A DNA stretch of 64,000 nt from Streptomyces griseus subsp. griseus (lineage in GTDB: Bacteria > Actinomycetota > Actinomycetes > Streptomycetales > Streptomycetaceae). Shown piece by piece: positions 26,101-36,014 of the stretch. The translations under genes were made by a program, and so were the position numbers. The DNA lies in the NCBI RefSeq assembly GCF_000720255.1, contig NZ_JOJE01000005.1, forward strand, positions 558,001 to 622,000, in the 5' to 3' direction. Under the pieces are notes generated by a model that had not been told where the DNA came from, searched no databases, and worked only from the letters and a program-made list of their open reading frames with translations. Position 1 is the first letter of the stretch; the number at the start of each line of letters is the position of its first letter.

Positions 26101-27134
26101 ACGCCCTGGCCGTTGGTCTGCGCCTTGTCGTACTGCGGCGAGTCGTCGCAGGTCGAGCTGGAGTAGACCTCGGTGTAGTGGCCGGCGGTGGAGGAGACCG
26201 GGTTCGTGTACGGGTCGATGTACACCGGGTAGGTGGTGTCCGGGTCGCTGAGCATGCCCGCGTCCGGGGTCAGCGTGAGGGCCTTGCTCGTGGCGGTCAT
26301 GGCGACCGGTTCGGTGTCGGCGCCGGGGCCGGGGCCGTCCACGGAGGACGCCGGGCCGGCGGCCGGCCCGGCCTCCGGGGTCGTCACGGGCGTGGTCGAG
26401 GAGTCCCACATCAACGGCTGGGGGCTGGTGTAGGCCAGGTCACCGTCGGTCGCGGTGGCGCTCATGCTGTCGGCGGCGGTGGTGCTCAGGGTGAGGCCGT
26501 CGGTGGAGGTGGCCAGGGTGAGCTTCTTCAGCTCGGGGTCGGCGGCCGCGTCCGCGTCATGGACGACCAGGACGTCACTGAAGCCGCCCTGGTCGGTGAC
26601 GGACACCGACAGGTCGACGCCCGGCAGCACCGAGGAGTACAGGGCGGTGTCGCCGCTGACGGTCGGCTTCGGCAGCGTGAACGGCAGGGTGAGGGCCATG
26701 CTGGGCCCGTCGGAGTGGGTCAGGGTGACCAACGGGCCGTCGCCGCCCCCGGAGAGCGTGACCCCGTTCGGCGTGGCCGTGGGTGTGTAGCCGCCGTTGC
26801 CGTCGGCGACCAGCGTGGCGTCCACCGGTGTCCAGTCGCCGTCCTTGAGGACCCGGGCCGGCAGCACACTGGTGGTGTTGGAGAACGTGCCGTCCGGCAG
26901 CGCCTGCGTGGTCGAGACCTCCGTGGTCAACGCGTCCACCGGGACGGCCTTTCCGGAGGACATGGCCTGGGCCTGTGCGGCCAGCAGCGGATCGGCGGGA
27001 GTTGGCGAGAAGTCGTCGGCGGCGGCGGGCAGCGCCGGGAGGACCGCCAACAGGGCGAGGGCGGCGGCGAACAGGGGCAGCCGACGTGCCGGGACGGTGC
27101 GTCTGTGGCGGCTGCGTACAGGTCGTTTCAGCAC
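23133..27134 (-). CDS. Large secreted LamG-domain protein
   Basis: A 1333-residue exported protein of the kind often found beside Streptomyces RHS/YD toxins. A basic start and hydrophobic stretch (RLPLFAAALALLAVLPALPAAADD) form a signal peptide. The body has an N-terminal region shared with RHS-linked secreted proteins, a cysteine-containing middle, FG-GAP/VCBS-like repeat stretches (PGDISGDGVPDLLATTKTGDLDL; GNPDLYTVDTAGQLIEY) and a C-terminal LamG/concanavalin-like domain over about the last 200 residues (WWKLAEGTGTSTADSTG ... FTVSAWVKL). I chose the GTG at 27134 (VLKRPVRSR) because GAAGGAAG precedes it by eight bases. It is divergent from the RHS gene with 237 bases between. A carbohydrate or surface-binding role is inferred. 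Confidence 0.85.
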   Translation of the reverse strand: MLKRPVRSRHRRTVPARRLPLFAAALALLAVLPALPAAADDFSPTPADPLLAAQAQAMSSGKAVPVDALTTEVSTTQALPDGTFSNTTSVLPARVLKDGDWTPVDATLVADGNGGYTPTATPNGVTLSGGGDGPLVTLTHSDGPSMALTLPFTLPKPTVSGDTALYSSVLPGVDLSVSVTDQGGFSDVLVVHDADAAADPELKKLTLATSTDGLTLSTTAADSMSATATDGDLAYTSPQPLMWDSSTTPVTTPEAGPAAGPASSVDGPGPGADTEPVAMTATSKALTLTPDAGMLSDPDTTYPVYIDPYTNPVSSTAGHYTEVYSSSTCDDSPQYDKAQTNGQGVGYQRWGGPCGVGLERSYWAINTSGLHPAFVVYDAYVKISTTYAASWDCSQDQLLTLHTTNAISAGTDWNSRPGTHDVAFPPATDTVPSGANSSSSCSNSTATFHVTDQAQKIAQQDGDGYDGDGTAGAGTNTWTVGLYGNESQTSGNDDYLRMSTTLTLTTKFDIPPAVPTDLHTTPAATGASAPCTTSGVGWIGATTYSDAGSNIKLHSTVTTQMSGENVKAHYHVWDRTVDPDGDGSGANVSTPASGFLASGTDAVVNIGATLKDGHQYGWDVYAEDDSSSDLQSAISDHCWFTADFTAPPTPEVTGNAAFPPVGSERTVQPVFAGPGRTTDFTVAGADSPATDDTCVPGPCKSSGMGSFLWQLDSPPTAADGQSASVTGTDSQGRSTATIPVPISDWGVHTLYVAGVDKAGNISTAPFGYTFTVPWNPATTVKPGDISGDGVPDLLATTKTGDLDLIPGNLDPAQPADPVQSGPVTGTAPTVTGPVTVASAGDSPDGTGWDTYLIAHRGNLHGADVDDLFAYKNGQLYVVKNDQDPVDDASFQRTPYSTVGGFIGRRFDVIPKDPCAQADVVADDSRCRGTDYNSTSWNISQLITPGNVFGNTYNYPAVITVENKELWIYQSDGGYHLKNPLRLGDGDWTGQTLLAAGTFKGGPVLWTRDKTSGELYSYPIAVDSTTLVPALLHPTVHTDLRLALPPASYPVVASPGDINSPTRFGTVDGGGPDGNPDLYTVDTAGQLIEYNYRQSPVLTSPPTYDFAPPVSLGSVTDTATHWWKLAEGTGTSTADSTGTLNANLSGAYGWRTDSARGAVLDLTGTTGYAAAGGPAVDTSKSFTVSAWVKLNSLAANSTFLSQSGTTNNGFQLYYSSGAGSWAFGRHSTDATGSVWAAAYGAKATTGQWTHLVGVYDATAKELRLYVNGKLTATRAWTYTPWNATGPLQVGRKLSSGTYGEYTNASLSDIRVYPTALPPADAAAGGDFPKTVQLD

Positions 27135-27272
27135 GTGGCAGGCTTCCTTCGGTCGCGGGCAGCGGGGTGGGGGGAAGCCCGGTTGCCATGGGGCTGTGAT
27201 CATTTCCGCACAGAAACTACTCACGATCCGCCAAGGCGAAGCACGGTCTTTTCACTGAAATGGCAAAGGGTC

Positions 27273-27302
27273 TTGAGTCGCGATCATGGCCGTATCTAGC
27301 CT
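27273..27302 (+). promoter_or_regulatory. Candidate promoter for the RHS gene
   Basis: TTGAGT (27273-27278) and TAGCCT (27297-27302) are separated by 18 bases, 70 bases before the GTG start, in a locally AT-richer stretch. It resembles a housekeeping (HrdB-type) promoter but the match is loose. Confidence 0.3.
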
Positions 27303-27371
27303 CCCGTCGATCACTCACACGTGTGGTCTGGCTAACTGACGGCCTGTCGAGGCCGGTCCCTGGGGGTACGC

Positions 27372-30300
27372 GTGAGTGGCAGACGGCGCTGGTTCGCGGG
27401 CGTGTGGCACCGAAGATTCCTGGGCGGGCCGGGGCTGTGGACGGTCCCCGTCGCCCTCCTCGCACTGCTCCTGCCGGTGGCGATCGCCACCGGCTTCGGC
27501 ACGCCCGGATTCCTGCCCGGCCACACGGACGACGGCTTCGGCCACCACGGCGGATTCAAGTTCGCCGGCGATGTGTGGAACCCCAAGAAGCTCCCCGCCA
27601 CCCCGGCCGTGGACCACCACGCCCTGCCGCCGAAGAAGACCCCCGCGCATCCCAAGGGGTACAAGCCGCTGGGGACTTACCGGGCCCAGGCACCGCGGTG
27701 GCCGAAGGCGGGCACCGCCACCGTCGCCCTGGACGCCCACGGCAGGGCGAAGCCCACCAAGGCGGGCGCGCTGCCGGTCTGGGTGGCACCCGCGGACCCC
27801 GCACACCCCGTCGACCAGGTACGCGTACAGACCGCCTCCCACGCCCAGACGCTCAGGACCGGCGCCAACGGCATGCTGCTCGGCATCACCCCGTCCACCA
27901 CGGCGTCCGACCGCGGCCGGGTGCGTGTCGTGGTCGACTACTCCGCGATAGCCGAGGCGTACGGCGGAGGTTACGGCTCCCGGCTCCAGCTCGTACAGCT
28001 CCCGGGCTGCGCCCTCACCACCCCGGAGCGGCCCGAGTGCCAGAAGCGCACCCCGCTGCACTTCACCAACCGCCCCACCGCGAGACAGCTGACGGCGACG
28101 GTCACCCTGGGGGCGGCGTCCACTGACGAGCCGGCACCGGAGTCGCCCTCGCCTTCTCCTTCGGCGTCCCCGTCCCACGACACATCCCCGTCACCGGCGG
28201 CGTCCCCGTCAGCCGCTTCCCCGTCCCAGGCCCCGTCCCCGTCCCCCGCACAGGACACCGACGGCCCCCGCACGATGTCCCTGCGCACCGCTCCCCTCAC
28301 CGCAACCACCGCCACCGGCACCACCGCCCTCGCCGTCACCTCCGGCACCTCCGGCTCCCAGGGCGACTACGGCGCGACCACCCTCTCCGCGGCCGGCACC
28401 TGGCAGGCCTCCGCCACCGGCTCCTTCACCTACGCGTACCCGATCTCCGTCCCCGCCGCGATCGGCGGCAACGCGCCCTCCGTAGGCCTGAGTTACGACT
28501 CCCAGTCGGTCGACGGCGAGACCACCGCCCGCAACTCCCAGGCGTCCTGGGCCGGCGACGGCTGGAGCTACCAGGTGGGCTATGTGGAGCGCGGCTACCG
28601 CGGTTGCGGCTCGCTCCTCGACTCCGACGGCGACAAGATCCTCAAGGGCTCCGGCGACGAGTGCTGGGGCGGCGACAACGCCACCCTCTCCTTCGGCTCG
28701 CACTCCGGTGTGCTCGTCCCCGACGGGGTCGACGCCGGTGTGACCGGCGAGATCAAGCAGTGGCGGCTCCAGGGCGACGACGGCACCCTCGTACAGGAGC
28801 TGTCCGGTGCCGCCAACGGCCTGCACGACGGTGTCTACTACCGGGTCCTGACCACAGACGGCACCGCGGCCTACTTCGGCGCCGACCACGCACCCAGTGG
28901 CGCGGGCACCGAGGCCACCATGCCCTCGAGCCCCGACGACCCCTCCACGCACTCCGCCTGGGGCGTCCCGGTGCTGCACCCGCGCACCTCGGACCCGTGT
29001 CACGACAGCGCCAAGGGCAAGGCCTCCCAGTGCGACAAGCCGGAGGGCTGGCGCTGGAACCTCGACTTCGTCGTCTCGCCGACCGGGTTCGTCCAGCGCT
29101 ACGACTACACGACCGAGTCCAACTACTACGACCTCGGCGGCGGTCAGGCCGGCGCGACCGACGACCCGGACGACACCGGCACCCTCACTTCGTACACGAG
29201 CGGCGGCGCGCTGACGCTGATCTCGTACGGCTACACGCTGGCCGACGAGCAGGCCGGGAAAACCCCGGCGGCCGAGGTGGACTTCGGGCTGGCCCAGCGC
29301 TGCCAGACCACCTCCACGTTCACCGACTGCTCGGCCTCGAACCTCAAGGACTCCACCGCCACGCACTGGCCGGACGTGCCCTGGGACCTGCACTGCGACT
29401 CCACGGACTCCACCAAGCTGCCGGACGGCGCCACCAGCGTCCCCGCCGACGTGTGCGTCACCACCGGCCCCAGCTTCTGGACCACCACCCGGCTGGACTC
29501 CATCACCACCAAGGTCCATGTGAAGGCGACCGACCAGCTCACCGCGGTCGACTCCTACAAGCTGGGCCAGATCTACTCCGACGCGGGCGGCACCGTCGAC
29601 CCGGTCACCGGCACCACGGTCGACCCGAAGGACGCCGGGATGCTCCAGGCCGTGATGTGGCTGCAATCCGTGCAGCACACCGGCAAGGACACCTACGACA
29701 ACGGCAACAGCGACATCGCCCTGAACCAGGTCTCCTTCACCGGCACCGAGATCGACAACCGGGTGAACGACGACGCGCCGTCCGCCCCGCCGCTGTACCG
29801 GCCGCGCATCTCGTCCGTGCAGACAGAGACCGGCGAGTCCATCGCCGTCGAGTACAACTCGGCACCCTGCGCGGGAACGTCACTGTCGATCTCCCAGGCG
29901 GACAGCAACACGCATTCCTGCTACCCCGTCTACTGGACCGTCCCCGGCGCCTCCAAGCCGATCGCGGACTGGTTCAACAAGGTCACCGTCAACAGCGTGG
30001 CCGTGTCCGACCTGACGGTCGCCGGCCAGTACGAGCCGGACGCCCAGAACATCCCGGCGGGCTCGGAGACCCAGATCTCCCGCTACAGCTACTCCGGCCC
30101 GGCCTGGCACCGCGACGACTCGGACCGGACCGACGACCAGTACCGCACCTGGGACCAGTTCCGCGGCTTCCGCACCGTCACCGTGCAGACCGGACAGGCG
30201 CCCGAGCCCGTCACCCAGCAGACCACCACCTACCTCCAGGGCATGGACGGTGACTACCAGGCCGACGGCACCCGACGCTCCGTCACCGTCGACGCCAAGG

Positions 30301-33300
30301 TCGGCGGGAGCACGGTGCTCAGCGTGACGGACGCCGACCAACTGGCCGGCACCACGCTGGAGGACGACACCTACACCAAGGCCGGCGGCACGGTCGACGC
30401 CGTCAGCGTGAACGGCCCCTTCACGTTCACCACCACCGCCTCCGCGAACCGGACGCCGTGGACGGACTGGACGCAGGAGGACAACCCCGGCGACACCGAG
30501 CCGGCCCTGTCCACGCTGCCCGACCTCACCGCGCACCGGATCAAGTCCAGCAGCTCCCTCGAGTACCAGCACCTGGCCGACGGAAGCTGGCGGCACACCA
30601 GCACGGACACGGCGTACGACAGCCAGGGCCGCCTCTCCACCGTCAACGCGCACGGCGACGGCATCGACCCGAACCAGGAGAAGTGCGCCACCACCACCTA
30701 CGCCGACCCGCCCGCGTCGAACACGATGATGCTGTCCTACGCGGACCGGGTCACGAGCGTCGTCGGCACCTGCGCCACCACCCCCGGCCCGAGCAGCCTG
30801 CTGACGGACCAGAAGATCTACTACGCGGGCGACGGCACCCCGTCGGGCCTGGGCACCTTCGGCCAGGTCACCGCCGCCGGCCAGGCCACCGGCACCCAGA
30901 CCGCCACCGGCTACACGGGCACCACCGAGAACTGGCAGACGACGTCCGCCACGCGCTATGACGGCGGCGGCCGGATCACCGACGCCTACGACGCCACCGG
31001 CCAGAAGACCCACACCGACTTCGACCCGCCGTGGAGCAGTTCTGGCGGCAACACGGACGCCACCTCCGAGACGTCCACCAACAGCCAGGGCTGGCAGGTC
31101 GAGTCCACCCTCGACGCGTTGCGCGGGCTACCCCTGCAGAGCGTCGACGTCAACGGCCGCACGACGGACATGACGTACGACGCCCTCGGCCGGCGCACCG
31201 CCGTGTGGCTGCCCGGCCGGGACAAGTCGGCAGGGCAGAGCGCCGACGAGACCTTCGCCTACTCGATCGACCCGGGTGCCGTCCCCGCACCCGGCGCCAC
31301 CATCACCCAGCCGGGCGCGCCGTCCACGGTCACCACGAGGACACTGCGCGAGGACGGCACGTATGCCACCTCGATCACCATCTACGACGGCATGCTGCAA
31401 CCACGGCAGACCCAGTCCACCGCGATGGGCGACTCCGACTCCGGGCGCGTCATCTCCGACACCTTCTACGACTCGCACGGCTGGCAGGCCGCGTCCTACG
31501 CCGCCTACTCCGAGCCGAACAACCCCCCCTCGACCACGCTGTACGCGGCGAACGAGAACCAGATCCCGTCGGAGACCACCACCGCGTACGACGGTCAGGG
31601 CCGGCCGCTGAAGCAGACCCTGTGGCACCAGGCCGTCGAGCAGTGGCACGCGTCCACCGCCTACCCGGGCGCCGACGAGGTCGACACCACCGCACCGGCC
31701 GGCGGCCGTTCCACCGCCTCCTTCACGAACGCCGTGGGGCAGACCACCCGCACGGTGGTGAAGAACACCGGCTCCACGGTCACCCTCACGGGCGGCTCGG
31801 TGATTCCCTCGGGGACCTCGCTGACGTCGGCGAGCGTCCGCCTGACGATGCAGGCCGACGGCAACCTGGTGCTCTCCGCCCTGGCGACCGGCAAGACCAT
31901 CTGGTCCTCCGGTACCGGCGGCAACCCCGGCGCCTGGGCGAAGTTCGGCACCGACGGCAACCTGGTCGTCTACACCACGGCGGTCGCACAGCTGTGGAGC
32001 ACCGCCCTGACGGCCACCACCGGCGCCACCTTCCAGGTCCGCAACGACTCCACAGCGGCCGTCGTCTCCTCCGGCGGCTCGGTGCTGTGGAAGCAGGGCA
32101 CGGCGAACGCGATCCCCCCGGCCGACGCCACCACCCGCTACACCTACACCCCCGCCGGTCAGATCGACTCCCTCAAGGACAGCGCGGGCAACAGCTGGTC
32201 GTACCACTACAACCTGCTCGGCCAGAAGACCTCCCAGACCGATCCGAACGCCGGCACCACCACGTTCGACAGGTACGACGTGGCCGGCAACCTGCTGCAG
32301 CTCACCGACCCGCGCGGTCAGGTGCTCTCCTTCACCTACGACTGGGACAACCGCCCCACCGCCGAGTACGCCGCCGCCTGGTCCGCCACTCCCGACCAGA
32401 CCAAGCTGCTCACGTCCTACACGTACGACACCCTGGAGAAGGGCTACCAGACCTCCGCCACCCGCTACGTCGGCGGCGCCACCGGCAAGGCCTACAAGCA
32501 GGCCGTCACCGGCTACACCACCTCCTACCAGCCGACGGGCACCACGCTCACCATCCCCGCCGCCGAGGGATTCGCCGCCGCCGGCCAGAGCAGCGCGCCC
32601 ACCTCGGGCACCGTCACCTACACCTCCACGGCCCGCTACACCGCGAACGTCGGCCTGCTGTCCACCACGCACTACCAGGCGGACGGCAACCTGCCGGCCG
32701 AGGACATCGACTACGGCTACACCCAGCAGGGCAACCTCGACGGCATCGGCGGCTTCATCAACTCCGCCAACACGCCCGCCTACCTGGACACCGCCGTCCA
32801 CGACGCGTTCGGGCGGGTGCTGCAGGCCAACTACGGGCCCACCGGCAAGGAGCTGGCGACCTTCGCGCAGTACGACGCCACCACCGGGCGCGTCACCCAG
32901 AACAGCAGCATGCTCCAGACGTCCAGCACCGCCATGGACGTCGTCAACTACCGCTACGACCAGGCCGGCGAACTCACCGCGATCGACGACCTGCGGAACA
33001 ACACCACGCACGACACCCAGTGCTTCACCTACGACTCCCTCCAGCGGCTGACCGCCGCCTGGACCGACACCGCCGGCATCACCAACCCCTCCGCCGCCAC
33101 GGTCGGCGCCGTCGGCGGCTGCACCACCGCACGGGTGCAGACCACCACCACGTCCCCGATCAAGACCACCACCGTCGGCGGCCCCGCGCCTTACTGGCAG
33201 ACCTACACCTACGACCAACTCGGCGACCGCACCGGCATGGTGGCCCACGACACCACCGGCAACGCCCTCAACGACACCACGCAGAGCATCGGTTACCCCG

Positions 33301-35999
33301 GTACGGACGGCACCGTCGCCGCCACCCTGCCCGACCAGGCGGGCACCGCCACCACCGCCAACCCCGGCACCGGCACGGCGACCACCACTGCCACGTACAC
33401 CGACCCCGCCTACGCCAACGTCAACGCCGGCGACACCATCAGCCGCAAGGTGACCAGCGTCGGTCCGCTGTCCACCGCGTTCACGATCTCCGGCGGCGGC
33501 AAGAAGTGCGTCGAGGACGCGGGCGGTTCGACCACCGCCGGCGCCAAGGTGCAGATCAACACGTGCAGCGGCGGCACCAGCCAGAAGTGGACCGTCGGCA
33601 CCGACGGCACGGTGAAGGTCCTCGGCATGTGCCTGGACACCTCCGGCAACGCCACCACCTCCGGCACCCTCGTGGTGATCGACACCTGCAAGACCGACGC
33701 CACCCAGAAGTGGAAGGTCACCACCACCGGCACCCTGGTCAACAACGCCAACAGCGCGGTCTGCCTGACCGACCCCGGCGCCTCCGCCACCAACGCCACC
33801 CAGCTGACCATCGCCACCTGCGGCGGCAGCGGCCAGACCTGGGCCTCCGCCGCCACCGGCGCCGTACCGGCCGGTCAGAGCCAGACCTTCACCTATGACG
33901 CCGAGGGCCGCACGGCGACGGTCGCCACGACCTCCGGCACGCACACCGACACCAGCAAGTACCTCTACGACGCCCAGGGCAACCTGCTGGAGCAGACCGC
34001 CGCCGTCGACGGCACGGACAAGACCCGCGTCCTCTACCTCTTCGACGGCGCGGAGCAGATCACCCTCAACGTCTCCGCCAAGACGTGGACCGGCCTGCGC
34101 AACATCACCGGCCCGGACGGCACCACGGTCACCCGCTCCAGCAGTGGCTCCGTCACCTACCAGATCGCCGACGACCAGGGCACGTCCGTCACCGCCGTCG
34201 ACGCCTCCTCCCTGTCGGTCACCCGCCGCTCCTACGACCCCTGGGGCAACCCGCGCGGCACCAAGCCCACGTCCTGGGTGGCCACGGACGAGAACCACGG
34301 CTTCCTCGGCCGGCCCACGGACCCCGTCTCAGGTCTCGACCTGCTCGGCGCCCGCGACTACGACCCCGTCCTCGGCCGCTTCCTCACCCCCGACCCCGTC
34401 TTCGAGGCCGGCGACCCCAACCAGATGGGCGGCTACACCTACGCCGCCGACAACCCGTCGAGCGGGTCGGATCCGAGCGGCCTGATGCTGATGATGGACG
34501 GCGGCGGGGGCGGCTGCGACTCCTCGTGCATGGCCGCCGCGAGCAAGCCCGACACCAGCACCTCCAGCGGCAAGAAGAAGCAGCACCACGGCGGCTGCCA
34601 TGGCTTCTTCGGCTGCGCCGGGCACTACTTCAAGAAGGCGCTGCCGGTGGTGGCGACCGTGGTCACCGTGGTCGTCGTCGCGGTCGTCGTCGTGGCGGTC
34701 GTCGGCGTCTGCGCCGAAACCGTGGTCGCCGCTCCCGCGTGCCTTCTCGCCGCGGGAGAGGGAGCGGGAGCCGTCACCGGCATGTTCGGCGGCGACTGCG
34801 TGGCCATGGGCTGCGCCGGCGGTGGCGGAATCGCTCCGGACGAGGGCGAGTCGCCCCCTGCGGGCGGCGGCACCGACACGGCCCCGAAGGGCGCCGCGGA
34901 ACCGGCACCCCACGACGCCACGGGCAGCTCCGGCGGTGCCGGTGACGCCGCTGCCGCGTCCGGCGCGGGCAAGGAGTCCACGAGCGACGCGACCGGTACG
35001 AACGCTGCCCGGCCCAAGACGTCCGACGCCCAGCACGAGGCGGCGGCCGCCCGCAAGGCAGCGGCTGCCTCGGACGACCCCGCCACCGGCAACTCCGGAA
35101 CGGAGAAGGGCTCGGGTGCCGAGGAGGCGTCCGGCGGCGAGACGGGCCAGTGCAGTTTCTCGCCGGACACGCCCGTCCTCATGGCCGGCGGGAAGACCAA
35201 GGCGATCGGCAAGATCAGGACCGGTGACAAGGTCGAGGCCGCCGACGCCGGCACCGGCAAGCACTCCGGCCCCCGCCAGGTCGTCGCGACGCTGGTCAAC
35301 CACGACAAGGACCTGGTCGACGTCACGGTCCGCACCGACCGCCGCCACACCGCGACCCTGCACACGACCTCGAAGCACCCCTTCTGGGACGCGACCGCCC
35401 ACACGTGGGTGCCCGCGGGCAAGCTCACTCCGGGGCACGCGCTCACCACGGAGGACGGTCACACCGTCCAGGTCGCCGGGGTCCGGGTGACGCCCGGTGA
35501 GGCCGACCGCTACAACCTGACGGTCCGCGAGCTGCACACGTACTACGTCGTCGCGGGCGGGGTGCCGGTCCTCGTGCACAACATGTGCCCGACGGCGTAC
35601 AAGTTGTCGCTCGAGACCGGCCCAGCCAAGGGGAGCGGTGCGAACCAGGCCTACCAGATTGCGAAGGTGGGCTCCACGGAATACCACGCCACCGGCGGCG
35701 GCGCGCAGGTCTGGGCGGACGGTTTCGATGCCGACACCGTCGAGCTCCTCGACGCGAAGCACGTCAACACCCCCGGGCGCAGTCCGTTCGTGCCGGGCGG
35801 GAAAGTGCCCGATTTCATCCAGGCGAAAATCGACAAGAAGCTGAACGACGAGTTCTCGCGGTACGCCGCCGTCATCAACGACCCGGATAACCCGCTCACC
35901 GGATTGCGCGTCATCACCAATGATCCAGGCGCTGTACCGTACTTCACGGACCTGATGCGGCAGCATGGCATCCCTGGCATTGTGGTCGTGGACCCCTAG
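27372..35999 (+). CDS. RHS/YD-repeat polymorphic toxin with lectin inserts, HINT and nuclease-like C-terminus
   Basis: A 2875-residue export-type toxin. A hydrophobic segment near residues 20-40 (VPVALLALLLPVAIATG) precedes a Pro/Ser-rich linker and a long shell of YD repeats ending in the RHS core (GARDYDPVLGRFLTPDP, near 2325-2370). Two lectin-type domains interrupt the repeats: a bulb-type (B-lectin) module at about 1466-1577 (QADGNLVL, GTDGNLVVY) and a ricin-B module at about 2036-2160 with QKW motifs. A hydrophobic stretch (about 2423-2450), a linker, and a HINT autoprotease from Cys2594 to His-Asn 2736-2737 follow. The last 138 residues contain DGFDADTVELLDAKHV, a PD-(D/E)XK-like core (Asp2794, Lys2796) as in Tox-REase toxins. 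An immunity-like gene follows after 15 bases. Confidence 0.88.
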   Translation: MSGRRRWFAGVWHRRFLGGPGLWTVPVALLALLLPVAIATGFGTPGFLPGHTDDGFGHHGGFKFAGDVWNPKKLPATPAVDHHALPPKKTPAHPKGYKPLGTYRAQAPRWPKAGTATVALDAHGRAKPTKAGALPVWVAPADPAHPVDQVRVQTASHAQTLRTGANGMLLGITPSTTASDRGRVRVVVDYSAIAEAYGGGYGSRLQLVQLPGCALTTPERPECQKRTPLHFTNRPTARQLTATVTLGAASTDEPAPESPSPSPSASPSHDTSPSPAASPSAASPSQAPSPSPAQDTDGPRTMSLRTAPLTATTATGTTALAVTSGTSGSQGDYGATTLSAAGTWQASATGSFTYAYPISVPAAIGGNAPSVGLSYDSQSVDGETTARNSQASWAGDGWSYQVGYVERGYRGCGSLLDSDGDKILKGSGDECWGGDNATLSFGSHSGVLVPDGVDAGVTGEIKQWRLQGDDGTLVQELSGAANGLHDGVYYRVLTTDGTAAYFGADHAPSGAGTEATMPSSPDDPSTHSAWGVPVLHPRTSDPCHDSAKGKASQCDKPEGWRWNLDFVVSPTGFVQRYDYTTESNYYDLGGGQAGATDDPDDTGTLTSYTSGGALTLISYGYTLADEQAGKTPAAEVDFGLAQRCQTTSTFTDCSASNLKDSTATHWPDVPWDLHCDSTDSTKLPDGATSVPADVCVTTGPSFWTTTRLDSITTKVHVKATDQLTAVDSYKLGQIYSDAGGTVDPVTGTTVDPKDAGMLQAVMWLQSVQHTGKDTYDNGNSDIALNQVSFTGTEIDNRVNDDAPSAPPLYRPRISSVQTETGESIAVEYNSAPCAGTSLSISQADSNTHSCYPVYWTVPGASKPIADWFNKVTVNSVAVSDLTVAGQYEPDAQNIPAGSETQISRYSYSGPAWHRDDSDRTDDQYRTWDQFRGFRTVTVQTGQAPEPVTQQTTTYLQGMDGDYQADGTRRSVTVDAKVGGSTVLSVTDADQLAGTTLEDDTYTKAGGTVDAVSVNGPFTFTTTASANRTPWTDWTQEDNPGDTEPALSTLPDLTAHRIKSSSSLEYQHLADGSWRHTSTDTAYDSQGRLSTVNAHGDGIDPNQEKCATTTYADPPASNTMMLSYADRVTSVVGTCATTPGPSSLLTDQKIYYAGDGTPSGLGTFGQVTAAGQATGTQTATGYTGTTENWQTTSATRYDGGGRITDAYDATGQKTHTDFDPPWSSSGGNTDATSETSTNSQGWQVESTLDALRGLPLQSVDVNGRTTDMTYDALGRRTAVWLPGRDKSAGQSADETFAYSIDPGAVPAPGATITQPGAPSTVTTRTLREDGTYATSITIYDGMLQPRQTQSTAMGDSDSGRVISDTFYDSHGWQAASYAAYSEPNNPPSTTLYAANENQIPSETTTAYDGQGRPLKQTLWHQAVEQWHASTAYPGADEVDTTAPAGGRSTASFTNAVGQTTRTVVKNTGSTVTLTGGSVIPSGTSLTSASVRLTMQADGNLVLSALATGKTIWSSGTGGNPGAWAKFGTDGNLVVYTTAVAQLWSTALTATTGATFQVRNDSTAAVVSSGGSVLWKQGTANAIPPADATTRYTYTPAGQIDSLKDSAGNSWSYHYNLLGQKTSQTDPNAGTTTFDRYDVAGNLLQLTDPRGQVLSFTYDWDNRPTAEYAAAWSATPDQTKLLTSYTYDTLEKGYQTSATRYVGGATGKAYKQAVTGYTTSYQPTGTTLTIPAAEGFAAAGQSSAPTSGTVTYTSTARYTANVGLLSTTHYQADGNLPAEDIDYGYTQQGNLDGIGGFINSANTPAYLDTAVHDAFGRVLQANYGPTGKELATFAQYDATTGRVTQNSSMLQTSSTAMDVVNYRYDQAGELTAIDDLRNNTTHDTQCFTYDSLQRLTAAWTDTAGITNPSAATVGAVGGCTTARVQTTTTSPIKTTTVGGPAPYWQTYTYDQLGDRTGMVAHDTTGNALNDTTQSIGYPGTDGTVAATLPDQAGTATTANPGTGTATTTATYTDPAYANVNAGDTISRKVTSVGPLSTAFTISGGGKKCVEDAGGSTTAGAKVQINTCSGGTSQKWTVGTDGTVKVLGMCLDTSGNATTSGTLVVIDTCKTDATQKWKVTTTGTLVNNANSAVCLTDPGASATNATQLTIATCGGSGQTWASAATGAVPAGQSQTFTYDAEGRTATVATTSGTHTDTSKYLYDAQGNLLEQTAAVDGTDKTRVLYLFDGAEQITLNVSAKTWTGLRNITGPDGTTVTRSSSGSVTYQIADDQGTSVTAVDASSLSVTRRSYDPWGNPRGTKPTSWVATDENHGFLGRPTDPVSGLDLLGARDYDPVLGRFLTPDPVFEAGDPNQMGGYTYAADNPSSGSDPSGLMLMMDGGGGGCDSSCMAAASKPDTSTSSGKKKQHHGGCHGFFGCAGHYFKKALPVVATVVTVVVVAVVVVAVVGVCAETVVAAPACLLAAGEGAGAVTGMFGGDCVAMGCAGGGGIAPDEGESPPAGGGTDTAPKGAAEPAPHDATGSSGGAGDAAAASGAGKESTSDATGTNAARPKTSDAQHEAAAARKAAAASDDPATGNSGTEKGSGAEEASGGETGQCSFSPDTPVLMAGGKTKAIGKIRTGDKVEAADAGTGKHSGPRQVVATLVNHDKDLVDVTVRTDRRHTATLHTTSKHPFWDATAHTWVPAGKLTPGHALTTEDGHTVQVAGVRVTPGEADRYNLTVRELHTYYVVAGGVPVLVHNMCPTAYKLSLETGPAKGSGANQAYQIAKVGSTEYHATGGGAQVWADGFDADTVELLDAKHVNTPGRSPFVPGGKVPDFIQAKIDKKLNDEFSRYAAVINDPDNPLTGLRVITNDPGAVPYFTDLMRQHGIPGIVVVDP

Positions 36000-36014
36000 G
36001 AAAGGAGCAGGTAG

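Noticed and set aside
31128..34298. Very long antisense frame (1056 codons) opposite the RHS gene
   Set aside because: It is a shadow of the GC-biased third codon positions of the real gene; its product is low-complexity Gly/Val/Arg-rich with no domain.
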